Below are positions 42,621 through 49,578 of a stretch of DNA of 52,269 nucleotides, one piece after another. A program made the position numbers and the translations under genes. Under the pieces are notes generated by a model. That model was not told where the DNA came from. It ran no database searches and saw nothing but the letters and a program-made list of their open reading frames with translations. The stretch is from Pseudomonadota bacterium. GTDB taxonomy: Bacteria; Pseudomonadota; Gammaproteobacteria; Burkholderiales; Burkholderiaceae_C. How positions within the stretch are numbered: the stretch's first letter is position 1; every line of letters starts with the position of its first letter. The stretch is taken from NCBI GenBank assembly GCA_023415035.1, contig JAEZLX010000207.1:1-52269 (forward strand). Reading direction: 5' to 3'.

Positions 42621-42654
42621 ATTTTTAGCAAGCAAATGCTCTGTATAAATGCAA
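42621..42654 (-). promoter_or_regulatory. Candidate promoter and TetR operator of the carboxylase operon
   Basis: On the minus strand TTGCAT (42649-42654) could be the -35 and GCTAAAAAT (42621-42629) the -10 region. TTAGCAAGCAAATGCTCTG (42625-42643) lies between, with AGCA repeated and answered by TGCT, an imperfect dyad resembling AGCAAGC-type sites of acyl-CoA-responsive TetR regulators. It is AT-rich against the GC-rich surroundings. The call is by eye. Confidence 0.4.
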
Positions 42655-42739
42655 ATCAGCTGTCCATCATGGGGGGCGTCTTCAACCGGGACTGCGGAAA
42701 ACCCCGATATGACTCCCAAAAAACGGGATGAATCCTCAA

Positions 42740-42768
42740 TTGCATTCTGGTTAAAAGGGAATTAAAAG
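42740..42768 (+). promoter_or_regulatory. Candidate promoter of the Tim44-domain gene
   Basis: TTGCAT (42740-42745) and TAAAAG (42763-42768) are spaced 17 bases apart, upstream of the ATG at 42822. The -10 lies within tandem direct repeats (42751-42781). Confidence 0.4.
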
Positions 42769-42781
42769 GGTGTTAAGGTGG
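42751..42781 (+). repeat. Three 11-bp-spaced direct repeats upstream of the Tim44-domain gene
   Basis: TTAAAAGGG at 42751-42759 and 42762-42770, and the variant TTAAGGTGG at 42773-42781, recur with an exact 11-base period. Same-face tandem repeats of this spacing are typical of sites for OmpR/PhoB-type response regulators. Confidence 0.55.
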
Positions 42782-42821
42782 TATCCGTCCCGTTATTCCC
42801 TCTCCACAGGAGACTGACTTC

Positions 42822-43703
42822 ATGAAGAAACTGCTTTCGCTGCTCGCCGTGGTCCTGACGCTGGGCCTGGGCGCTGCTCACTTTGACGCCGAGGCCAAGC
42901 GCATCGGCGGTGGCCGTTCGCTGGGCATGCAGCGCCAGGCCACGCCGCCGGCCAAGGCACCTACCGCGACCCCCGCTACCCCGGCGCAGGGCACCGCCGG
43001 CGCTGCCGCCGCGCCCAAACGCAGCTGGATGGGCCCCATCGCCGGACTGGCCGCCGGCCTGGGTCTGGCCGCACTCGCCTCGCACCTGGGGCTGGGTGAA
43101 GGCTTTGCGAACATCCTGATGATCGGCCTGCTTGTCATGGCCGCCATCTTCGTGTTCCGTCTGCTCACCCGCGGCAAGGCCGCGCCACAGTCCGGCATGA
43201 ATTACGCCGGTGCGGGCGCTGGTGCCGGCCAGCAGGGCAACAACGCTTTCCGTATGCCCACGCCGCAGGCGGGCGCCGGCACGGGCGGTGGCTCCATCAT
43301 CGGCAGCGCCATCGGCGCCGGTCAGCAACAGGCCAGCATCCCGGCCGACTTCGACGTGGCCGGCTTCGTGCGCAACGCCAAGGTCAACTTCATCCGCCTG
43401 CAGGCGTCGTACGATGCCGGCAACCTCGACGATATCCGCGAGTTCACCGCACCCGAAGTGTTCGCCGAGATCCAGATGGACCTGCGCGAGCGCGGTGGCG
43501 CCACCCAGAAGACCGAGGTCGAGCAGCTCGACGCTCAGGTGCTGGAAGTGGTGGAAGAGGCAGGCCGCTACATCGTCAGCGTGCACTTTACCGGTACGGT
43601 GCTGGAAGATGGCACGCGGGACCGCATTGACGAGATCTGGCACCTGACCAAGCCCCGCCAGGGCAACGGCGGCTGGGTGCTCGCCGGCATCCAGCAGGTG
43701 TAA
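42822..43703 (+). CDS. Tim44-like domain protein, membrane-anchored
   Basis: A 293-residue envelope protein. The N-terminus MKKLLSLLAVVLTLGLGAAHFDAEA is a signal peptide or anchor, followed by a proline/alanine linker (about 37-65). A hydrophobic segment GFANILMIGLLVMAAIFVFRLLTRG lies at about 90-114, then a glycine/glutamine-rich linker, and the Tim44-like domain from about 165 (FVRNAKVNFIRLQASYDAGNLDDIREFTAPEVFAEIQ) to the end. Bacterial Tim44 proteins are found in the periplasm or membrane; function is not settled. CACAGGAGA is well placed before the ATG. The gene stands alone and ends at a strong bidirectional terminator. Confidence 0.9.
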   Translation: MKKLLSLLAVVLTLGLGAAHFDAEAKRIGGGRSLGMQRQATPPAKAPTATPATPAQGTAGAAAAPKRSWMGPIAGLAAGLGLAALASHLGLGEGFANILMIGLLVMAAIFVFRLLTRGKAAPQSGMNYAGAGAGAGQQGNNAFRMPTPQAGAGTGGGSIIGSAIGAGQQQASIPADFDVAGFVRNAKVNFIRLQASYDAGNLDDIREFTAPEVFAEIQMDLRERGGATQKTEVEQLDAQVLEVVEEAGRYIVSVHFTGTVLEDGTRDRIDEIWHLTKPRQGNGGWVLAGIQQV

Positions 43704-43758
43704 TCACCACCTGCGTCGCCACCACCGGGCCAACCCTGGTGCCGACGGCGGCACCCAC

Positions 43759-43790
43759 GAAAAGGCACGCCATGCTGGCGTGCCTTTTCT
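43759..43790. terminator. Bidirectional terminator between the Tim44-domain and GFA genes
   Basis: GAAAAGGCACGCC (43759-43771) and GGCGTGCCTTTTC (43777-43789) form a perfect 13-bp stem with a 5-base loop. A and T runs flank it, so it can end transcripts from both convergent genes. Confidence 0.92.
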
Positions 43791-43809
43791 ATTGCCGACG
43801 CAGGGCGGT

Positions 43810-44229
43810 TCAGCCCTGCGGGTTGTCCGGCGGCGGAGCGTACTGCTCGATCACCTGCTGCTCGGTGAGCCTGGGCGTGTCGTTGGCGAAGTCGTAGTAG
43901 CCCGGCTTGCGGTCGATGTAGATCTGGCTCGCCAGCACAAAGTCCTGTTGTTCGAAGGTGCCTGCCGGGATGAAGTACTCGCCCGTGCCCAGCAGCTGGT
44001 AGTACAGGTGCGTGCCGCAGCGCTGGCAGAACGCGCGCCGGGCCCATTCCGACGAGTCGTAGAGGCCGATGTGCTCGCTGCCCTCGAAATGCACCTCGGT
44101 GCCGCAGTGCACGGCCAGCATCGGCCCGCCGCTCCAGCGGCGGCAGTAGCCGCAGTGGCAGGCGCCAATGTTTCTGGTGTCCGGGACGGTGAAGCGGACG
44201 GCGCCGCAGAGGCAATGGCCTTGCATCAT
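43810..44229 (-). CDS. GFA family protein (glutathione-dependent formaldehyde-activating-like fold)
   Basis: A 139-residue zinc-binding protein. Its cysteine motifs HCLCGAVRF, ACHCGYCRRWSG and FCQRCGTHLYY match the GFA/CENP-V fold, expected to bind two zinc ions. The family is named after a proposed S-hydroxymethylglutathione synthase, but most members have no proven activity. The start is the first of two adjacent ATGs (44229), with AGGAG six bases upstream; an upstream extension to 44295 overlaps the neighbour. It is on the same strand as, and 58 bases after, the thioesterase gene. Confidence 0.88.
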   Translation of the reverse strand: MMQGHCLCGAVRFTVPDTRNIGACHCGYCRRWSGGPMLAVHCGTEVHFEGSEHIGLYDSSEWARRAFCQRCGTHLYYQLLGTGEYFIPAGTFEQQDFVLASQIYIDRKPGYYDFANDTPRLTEQQVIEQYAPPPDNPQG

Positions 44230-44287
44230 GGGGTGCTCCTGGCAGGTGGAATAGAGGGCGTCTCGGGTTGGAAAGATCGCGACTTTA

Positions 44288-45121
44288 TCAGTCACGCCGC
44301 CGCACGGCCAGACTCTGCGTGGCCGAGCCCAGCAGGCCCTGTTCGTCGTAGATCTGCGAGGCGGCGATCCCGCAGCCGTTGGGCGCCAGCAGCGTGCGCG
44401 CGTCGATGCAGATCCATTCGCCCACCGGCTTGCGCAGCAGGTTGAGGGTCAGGTCGGCGTTGACGAAGCTGTATTGCCGGATGTCGAGGATGGCGGAGAT
44501 GCCGTTGCCCGAATCGGCCGCCACCGCCACGCGCTGGTAGCCGCTGGGCGACTCGCCTTCGACCAGCGGCGAGCGCAGGCGGAACCACACGGCCGACGGG
44601 CCCTGGAACATGCGCCCGCGCGCGGCGCGGTTTTCCACCAGGTCGGCGTAGCCCAGCGTGTGGTGGCCGAAGGGCATGCGGGCCGGCGGACTGCTGTCGG
44701 GCGACATGGGCGCCTGCGGCAGCGGATGTCCCTGTAGGTCGTCGGGCAGCGGGGTGGGGCTATCGCGCTGCGCCAGCGCGGTGAAGCGGGCCAGCTCCTT
44801 GCCTTCGCCCCAGATGCGGGCCGAGAAATGCGCCGCGTTGCGGCCGGCGTAGTCGGTGCTCACCTCGATCGCGAAACGGCCGATGGGCAGGGGCCGCAGC
44901 AGGTTGGCCGTCAGGCGGCCGATGTGCGTGAGGCCCTGCGGGGCCGCCACGGCCTCGATGGCGCGGCAGACCATGGCGATTGGCGGACCGGCGTGCTGGT
45001 GGCGCGGATCCCAGGGGCCGCGCGTCAGCACGGTCGCTTCCACTTCGCTGGGAGAGTGGACGAGATAGGCGGCGGCAGGCCGGGGCTCGTTCGTCGTCTC
45101 TGGCGTGGCGGTCTGGCTCAT
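44288..45121 (-). CDS. Thioesterase family protein (double hotdog, TesB-like)
   Basis: A 277-residue acyl-CoA thioesterase-like protein with two hotdog repeats. The N-terminal half has RGPWDPRHQHAGPPIAMVCRAIEA and RLTANLLRPLPIGRFAIEVS. The C-terminal half has FVNADLTLNLLRKPVGEWICIDARTLLAPNGCGIAASQIYDEQG, the usual end of this group. The substrate is unknown. Start MSQTATPET at 45121 is chosen over a cysteine-containing extension. A related protein is truncated at the right edge of the window. Confidence 0.84.
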   Translation of the reverse strand: MSQTATPETTNEPRPAAAYLVHSPSEVEATVLTRGPWDPRHQHAGPPIAMVCRAIEAVAAPQGLTHIGRLTANLLRPLPIGRFAIEVSTDYAGRNAAHFSARIWGEGKELARFTALAQRDSPTPLPDDLQGHPLPQAPMSPDSSPPARMPFGHHTLGYADLVENRAARGRMFQGPSAVWFRLRSPLVEGESPSGYQRVAVAADSGNGISAILDIRQYSFVNADLTLNLLRKPVGEWICIDARTLLAPNGCGIAASQIYDEQGLLGSATQSLAVRRRD

Positions 45122-45229
45122 CTCGGGGCAGGCAGGGTGTCCGTTGGAAACCCCGCATTGAACGTGCTTGCGGTCCACACGGCAGTCACCTAGGCGCCAA
45201 TGCGCCGCCGGTGTGGCGCGGGCCCCGAT

Positions 45230-46447
45230 TCAGACCGGTTCGAGCAGCACGTACAGCCCCGGCACGGGCCGGCGCTGGTCTTCGCGCAGCGGCGCTTCCC
45301 AGATGCGGCGCACCGCAAAACCATGCGCCTGGGCAAGCCGCTCCACATAGCCCTGCGAGTGTGCGTAACGCTGGCTGGGCCGCAGCTGCAGGTCCTGCCC
45401 CGGGTCGGCGCGCTCCAGCGAGAAGGCAAAGCAGCCGGCGGGCTTCAGGCGCTGGCGCACGGCGGCAAACACCTCGTCCAGCGCGCCCACGTAGATGAAC
45501 ACGTCGGCGGCGATGACGAGATCGGCCGGCTCGGCGCCGCCGCGCAAAAAGTCCAGCAGGTCGGCATGTTCCACCCGGCGGTAGGCGCCGCTGGCACGGG
45601 CACGTTTCACCATGCCTTGCGAAAGATCCACGCCATCCACCGCGTCCACCAGCGGTCGGATGATCTGTCCGCACAGGCCCGAGCCGCAACCCAGGTCCAG
45701 CACCAGTGCGTAGTGCCGGTCGCCCTCGCGCAGCGGCGCCAGCAGGGTTTCGTGGGCCTGGTACTTCAGGTGGCCGAGCAGATGCTCCTGGAATTCGTCG
45801 GCGTAGCTGTCGAACAGGGCTTCCACATAGTCGCGGGGCGGATGCGCGGGTGCTGTTTCATTGGCGCGCGTGGGGGCTAGGCAAAAACGCAGCAGCGCCT
45901 CGTCGCCGCCGTGCGCCAGTGCCTGCTCGAAGCTGCGCGCGGCCTCGGCGTGCTCGCCAATGTCCCGCAGCAGGTGGCCGCGCTGGGTCCAGGCTTCCGC
46001 CATCGTCGGGTCCAGGGCCAGTGCCTCGTCCAGTGCCTTCAGTGCCTCGGCGGGGCGCTGCAGTTGCAGCAGGCAGCCGGCCAGCGTCACGCGCAGCGCC
46101 GGGTTGGCCGCGCCCAGTTCCAGCGCCCGCTGCAGCGTCTGCACCGCTTCGGCCCAGCGCGACAGCGCCTCGTACGCCAGCCCCAGCGCGCTCCAGGCTT
46201 CGCGGCGGGCGGGGTCGGCGCGGGTGGCCTGCTCCAGCGTGTCCACCGCCTCCGGCCAACGGCCCAGGCGGCACAGCGTGGCGCCCAGGTTGGCAAGTAC
46301 CGACGGGCGTCCCGGCACCAGCGCCAACGCTGCCTGGTAGCGGCCCACCGCCTCGTCGAACAGGCCGGACTCGAACAGGGCGTTGCCCTCGAAGAACAAC
46401 ACCTTGGCTTGCGTGGTGGGATCGGCAGATCCTGAATAGGTGGTCAT
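45230..46447 (-). CDS. TPR repeat-methyltransferase fusion protein (COG4976-like)
   Basis: A 405-residue protein. Residues 10-190 form five tetratricopeptide repeats (for example FDEAVGRYQAALALVPGRP and PAEALKALDEALALDPTMAEAW). A class I SAM-dependent methyltransferase follows, with motif I VLDLGCGSGLCGQII at 248-262 and later DLSQGMVKRAR, IAADVFIYVGAL and LKPAGCFAFSLE. The fusion is known as a predicted methyltransferase with TPR repeats; its substrate, probably a protein, is unknown. Start MTTYSGSADP at 46447. It is divergent from the unknown gene at 46510. Confidence 0.87.
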   Translation of the reverse strand: MTTYSGSADPTTQAKVLFFEGNALFESGLFDEAVGRYQAALALVPGRPSVLANLGATLCRLGRWPEAVDTLEQATRADPARREAWSALGLAYEALSRWAEAVQTLQRALELGAANPALRVTLAGCLLQLQRPAEALKALDEALALDPTMAEAWTQRGHLLRDIGEHAEAARSFEQALAHGGDEALLRFCLAPTRANETAPAHPPRDYVEALFDSYADEFQEHLLGHLKYQAHETLLAPLREGDRHYALVLDLGCGSGLCGQIIRPLVDAVDGVDLSQGMVKRARASGAYRRVEHADLLDFLRGGAEPADLVIAADVFIYVGALDEVFAAVRQRLKPAGCFAFSLERADPGQDLQLRPSQRYAHSQGYVERLAQAHGFAVRRIWEAPLREDQRRPVPGLYVLLEPV

Positions 46448-46509
46448 GGCCGCACGATACATCACCGGAGCGCCGGGGGCGGATACCGCCATGCGGCGAC
46501 AATACGCGC

Positions 46510-47115
46510 ATGGACATGCTGTTGGGTCTGATGCTGGGTTTTGTGGCGGCCACGGTGCTCAAGCGCACGGAGGAGCGCCAGCGCATCCTGCTGCTGGGCA
46601 GCTTCCTGCGCAAGTACCAGCTTGAAAAGCACATGACGCAGCTCACTGATGGTTACCTGCGCGCCGCCGGCGAGTCCGACCCGGAACGCGCCGACCCCAT
46701 CTGGCGCAACCAGGAAGCCACCGAAGAGATCGTGCAACGCGAACTCAACGGCCTGGCCGACGACATCAAGGACGTCTGGAACGAGCGCCTGCGCGTCAGC
46801 CGCTGGCCTGTGGGCATCCCCATGGCGACGAAGCTCTTTCCCCAAGCCAGCTTCGATTTTCGCGCTCTGGTGGTCCTGCACGCCCAGGGGCTGGCCCAAG
46901 TGCTGCGCAACGAAGACGGTCTCTCGCCCAAGGACCGCGCTTTTCGCGCCACCGCCGAACTGCTGCTGTTCCAGCACAGCTGCCACTGGTTCTGCCGCTC
47001 CCGCACTGTGGCCTCGGCCCGTTTGCTGGGCCTGCACCGCACCAGCTACGAACAGGTGCTGGCGAGTGTCTCGCCGGTCACGCGCGAGGGGTATCGGGCG
47101 TTGACGGGAGTGTGA
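46510..47115 (+). CDS. Membrane-anchored protein of unknown function
   Basis: A 201-residue protein not recognised as a named family. One hydrophobic helix MDMLLGLMLGFVAATVL at the N-terminus is followed by basic residues KRTEERQR, implying anchoring with the rest in the cytoplasm. The remainder is helical with a charged middle (DDIKDVWNERLRVSRWPVGIPMATKLF) and a histidine/cysteine patch FQHSCHWFCRSR near residue 160. The ATG at 46510 is 62 bases from the divergent TPR-methyltransferase gene. Codon and amino acid use look normal for the window, so it is probably a resident gene. Confidence 0.7.
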   Translation: MDMLLGLMLGFVAATVLKRTEERQRILLLGSFLRKYQLEKHMTQLTDGYLRAAGESDPERADPIWRNQEATEEIVQRELNGLADDIKDVWNERLRVSRWPVGIPMATKLFPQASFDFRALVVLHAQGLAQVLRNEDGLSPKDRAFRATAELLLFQHSCHWFCRSRTVASARLLGLHRTSYEQVLASVSPVTREGYRALTGV

Positions 47116-47168
47116 GAAGGTAAAGGGGCCTACAGGGAGTGCTGCTCAATCACTCAAGGACAAGCGAA

Positions 47169-47438
47169 ATGGACACGGACCTCCAGCAAATGTCCCGCGA
47201 CCAGCTCATCGCCGAGGTCATCAAGCTGCGGCAGGGCATTCGCGCGCACCGCGATACCACGGGCCACGATCTGTGCTGGCACCACCCGGCGCTGTGGGCC
47301 CTGCTGCCCGAGAAGGTGCAGCCCGCGATCGCGGTGCCGACCTGGCCGCAGTTCATGCGAGGCTGCATCCGCTACCGTGCGTCGCTGGACGAGCAGGCCG
47401 CAGACGCGCCCCGTACGGACGAGCCTTTCCAGGGCTGA
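47169..47438 (+). CDS. Small conserved-looking protein of unknown function, 89 residues
   Basis: An acidic N-terminal helix MDTDLQQMSRDQLIAEVIKLRQGIRAHRDTTGHDLCWHHPALWALLPEK leads to VPTWPQFMRGCIRYRASLDEQ. I recall similar short proteins being widespread but uncharacterised in Gammaproteobacteria and Betaproteobacteria, so it is probably real. AAGGAC stands upstream of the ATG at 47169; a CTG-type upstream frame start is not needed. It precedes the DUF2239 gene by 100 bases holding the palindrome at 47486-47533. Confidence 0.7.
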   Translation: MDTDLQQMSRDQLIAEVIKLRQGIRAHRDTTGHDLCWHHPALWALLPEKVQPAIAVPTWPQFMRGCIRYRASLDEQAADAPRTDEPFQG

Positions 47439-47485
47439 CCGAACTGCCGGGGTTGCGCCGGCGTCCTCCGGCGGCAGGGTATGCG

Positions 47486-47533
47486 AATTTTGTCCGGGTT
47501 TTATTGACTTTTTGTTTTTACCCGGGCAAAATT
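47486..47533 (+). promoter_or_regulatory. 14-bp inverted repeat overlapping the promoter of the DUF2239 gene
   Basis: AATTTTGTCCGGGT (47486-47499) and ACCCGGGCAAAATT (47520-47533) are inverted copies with a single T/G difference, separated by 20 AT-rich bases. TTGACT (47504-47509) and CAAAAT (47527-47532) are spaced 17 bases apart, so the promoter runs from between the arms into the right arm. Transcription would start at about 47539, the first base of the ATG. A dimeric repressor site, or an RNA hairpin if transcription enters from upstream, would explain it. Confidence 0.6.
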
Positions 47534-47538
47534 TTGGT

Positions 47539-48129
47539 ATGGCTCAGATGAGCTCTCCCACCTACACCGCCTTCCTGGCCGGCAGCCGCTTGGCGAGCGG
47601 AGCGCTGGGCGACGTTGCCCTGGCCGTATTGCGCGCCGCCCGGCCGGGGGCCGGGTTTCCCGTCCTCGTGTTCGGCGATGCCGACGGCAAGCCGGTAGAT
47701 CTCGACCTGCGTGGCGGCGAGGAAGGCGTGCTGGCGCGTTACGCCCCGGCGGCGACACCCGCGCCGGCGCCCAAAGGGCGTGGCCGGCCGAAGCTGGGGG
47801 TCGTGGCCCGGGAGGTGACGTTACTGCCCGAGCACTGGGACTGGCTCGCGTCGCAACCGGGTGGTGCGTCTGTCGCGTTGCGCAAGCTCGTGCATGAAGC
47901 CAGACGCCAGCGTGGCGAAGAGGACCGGATGCGCCAGACGCGCGAGAGGGCGTATCACGTCATGAGTTCGCTGGCGGGCGATCTGCCGGGCTTCGAGGAA
48001 GCCTCGCGGGCCCTGTTTGCGGGGGACGCCGACGGGCTGGTGGCGCAGATGGCTTCATGGCCGGCGGACGTGCGCGCCTATGTGCTGGAACTGGCCGGGA
48101 TGCACCCGCAGGACAACAAGGAGAGCTGA
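47539..48129 (+). CDS. DUF2239 family protein
   Basis: A 196-residue protein. YTAFLAGSRLASGALGDVALAVLRAARPG is the family start, and GRGRPKLGVVAREVTLLPEHWDWLASQPGGASVALRKLVHEARR is the strongly conserved core, a likely helix-rich nucleic-acid-associated segment given its basic GRGRPK lead, which resembles an AT-hook. No function is established. ATG 47539 or 47548 are both possible; the former would be leaderless from the promoter noted upstream. Its stop lies one base before the GIY-YIG gene start, so they are coupled. Confidence 0.85.
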   Translation: MAQMSSPTYTAFLAGSRLASGALGDVALAVLRAARPGAGFPVLVFGDADGKPVDLDLRGGEEGVLARYAPAATPAPAPKGRGRPKLGVVAREVTLLPEHWDWLASQPGGASVALRKLVHEARRQRGEEDRMRQTRERAYHVMSSLAGDLPGFEEASRALFAGDADGLVAQMASWPADVRAYVLELAGMHPQDNKES

Positions 48130-48130
48130 G

Positions 48131-48475
48131 ATGTCATCCCAGGCAAGACAGGACCGGCGGGCCATCGTGCGCGAGCTGCGCGATGCCTTTCCGCCCATGG
48201 GCATTTACGCGGTGCGCGTGCGCGACAGCGGCCATGTGCTGGTCGGGGCCAGCCGGAATGTGCATGCATCCCTGAACCGCGCGCGCTTCGAGCTGCGGAT
48301 GGGCGGCCACAAGGACCGCGTGATGCAGGCGGCATGGAAGCAGGGCGGCGAGGAGGCGATCAGCTTCGAGATCCTGGAAATGGTGAAGGAGCGCGAGGAT
48401 CCGGACTTCGACTACGCGCAGGAGCTGGGCGGGCTGGAACAGATTCACCGGCAGCGGCAGGGTCTGGCGGCTTGA
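48131..48475 (+). CDS. GIY-YIG nuclease-like small protein, degenerate
   Basis: A 114-residue protein with the order of a GIY-YIG domain: GIYAVRV at 24-30, then HVLVGASRNVHASLNRARFELRMGGHKDRVMQAAWKQGGEEAISFEILE. The second motif is VLVG instead of YIG, losing the Tyr, while the following Arg is kept; such short versions occur widely next to DUF2239 or alone, and catalytic activity is doubtful. It begins one base after the DUF2239 stop, arguing for one transcript and possibly one process. Confidence 0.8.
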   Translation: MSSQARQDRRAIVRELRDAFPPMGIYAVRVRDSGHVLVGASRNVHASLNRARFELRMGGHKDRVMQAAWKQGGEEAISFEILEMVKEREDPDFDYAQELGGLEQIHRQRQGLAA

Positions 48476-48568
48476 GAGCGAGGGGCATGCCGTCCTGATG
48501 CCACGCCGGCAGGGCCGCCGCCCCGGGCCTGAGCCTTGGGAGGCAGCGACGCGGTGCAGTCGCGGTCG

Positions 48569-49333
48569 TCAGACCTTGGAGAAATCCGGCTTGCGGCGCT
48601 CCATGAAGGCGCTGAAGGCCTCGCGTGCGGCGGGCTCGCGCAGCATGCGGCCGAACACGGCGCCTTCTTCGGCCATGGTGTCCAGCACCTGCTGGGTGTG
48701 GTGCTTTTTCATCAGGCGCTTGGTCTCGACCAGCGAGCTCAGCGGCTTGGTGGCAAGACGGCGCGCAACGCTCTGGGCGTAGTCGTTGGCTTCGGTGGGC
48801 GGCAGCACGCGGTTGACCAGGCCGACTTCCAGCGCGGCCTCGGCCATGAAGGGCTCGCCCAGCAGCAGCGCTTCGGCGGCGCGGTGGTAGCCGAGCATCT
48901 GTGGCACCAGCAGGCTGGAGGCGGCCTCGGGGCATAGGCCCAGGTTCACGAAGGGCATCGAGAAAGCGGCGTTGTCACCGGCAAACACCATGTCGCAGTG
49001 GAACAGCATGGTGGTGCCCACGCCCACGGCGGGGCCGCACACGGCAGCCAGCAGCGGCTTGGGGAACTGGGCGATGTTGCGCAGGAAGCGGAACACGGGC
49101 GAATCCTGCGTGGCCGGCGGCTGGTTCTGGAAGTCGCCGATGTCGTTGCCGGCACTGAACACGGTGGCATGGCCCTGGATGAGCACGCAGCGCACGGCGG
49201 CGTCTGCCGCGGCGGCTTCCAGCGCGTCGGCCAGCGTGCCGTACATCGCCGAGGTAATGGAGTTCTTCTTGTCGAGGCGGTTGAAGGTCAGCGTGGTCAC
49301 GCCGGCTTCGGTGTGGATGAGGATGTCGCTCAT
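48569..49333 (-). CDS. Enoyl-CoA hydratase/isomerase family protein
   Basis: A 254-residue crotonase. LTFNRLDKKNSITSAMYGTLADAL, VFSAGNDIGDF and CGPAVGVGTTMLFHCDMVFA are typical. The first catalytic Glu is absent (Thr-Met at that site), and FVNLGLCPEAASSLLVP has the isomerase/PaaG-like pattern. It may therefore be an isomerase or hydratase; the reaction cannot be fixed. Start MSDILIHTEAG at 49333. A 245-base gap with no other gene separates it from the divergent patatin gene. Confidence 0.85.
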   Translation of the reverse strand: MSDILIHTEAGVTTLTFNRLDKKNSITSAMYGTLADALEAAAADAAVRCVLIQGHATVFSAGNDIGDFQNQPPATQDSPVFRFLRNIAQFPKPLLAAVCGPAVGVGTTMLFHCDMVFAGDNAAFSMPFVNLGLCPEAASSLLVPQMLGYHRAAEALLLGEPFMAEAALEVGLVNRVLPPTEANDYAQSVARRLATKPLSSLVETKRLMKKHHTQQVLDTMAEEGAVFGRMLREPAAREAFSAFMERRKPDFSKV

Positions 49334-49578
49334 GGATGGTGCTTGAAGTGTCTCGGGAGGAACGGCACGCCCGTGGCGGACGGGCGCGAACGGCCGTTCG
49401 CTGGCCAGGCGCCAAGTTACCACGAACCGGCGGCAATGTGCGCCAGGCCCCGTGCCGGGGGCGACAGCCTCCGGCAGGGGGTCGGCACCCGGCAGGCCGT
49501 GGCCGACCTACACTGCGGGCTCGGTGCCCTGCCTGCGTGGCGGGCCTTGTCCACGTCTTCGTCCGCGAGTGCCCACCG

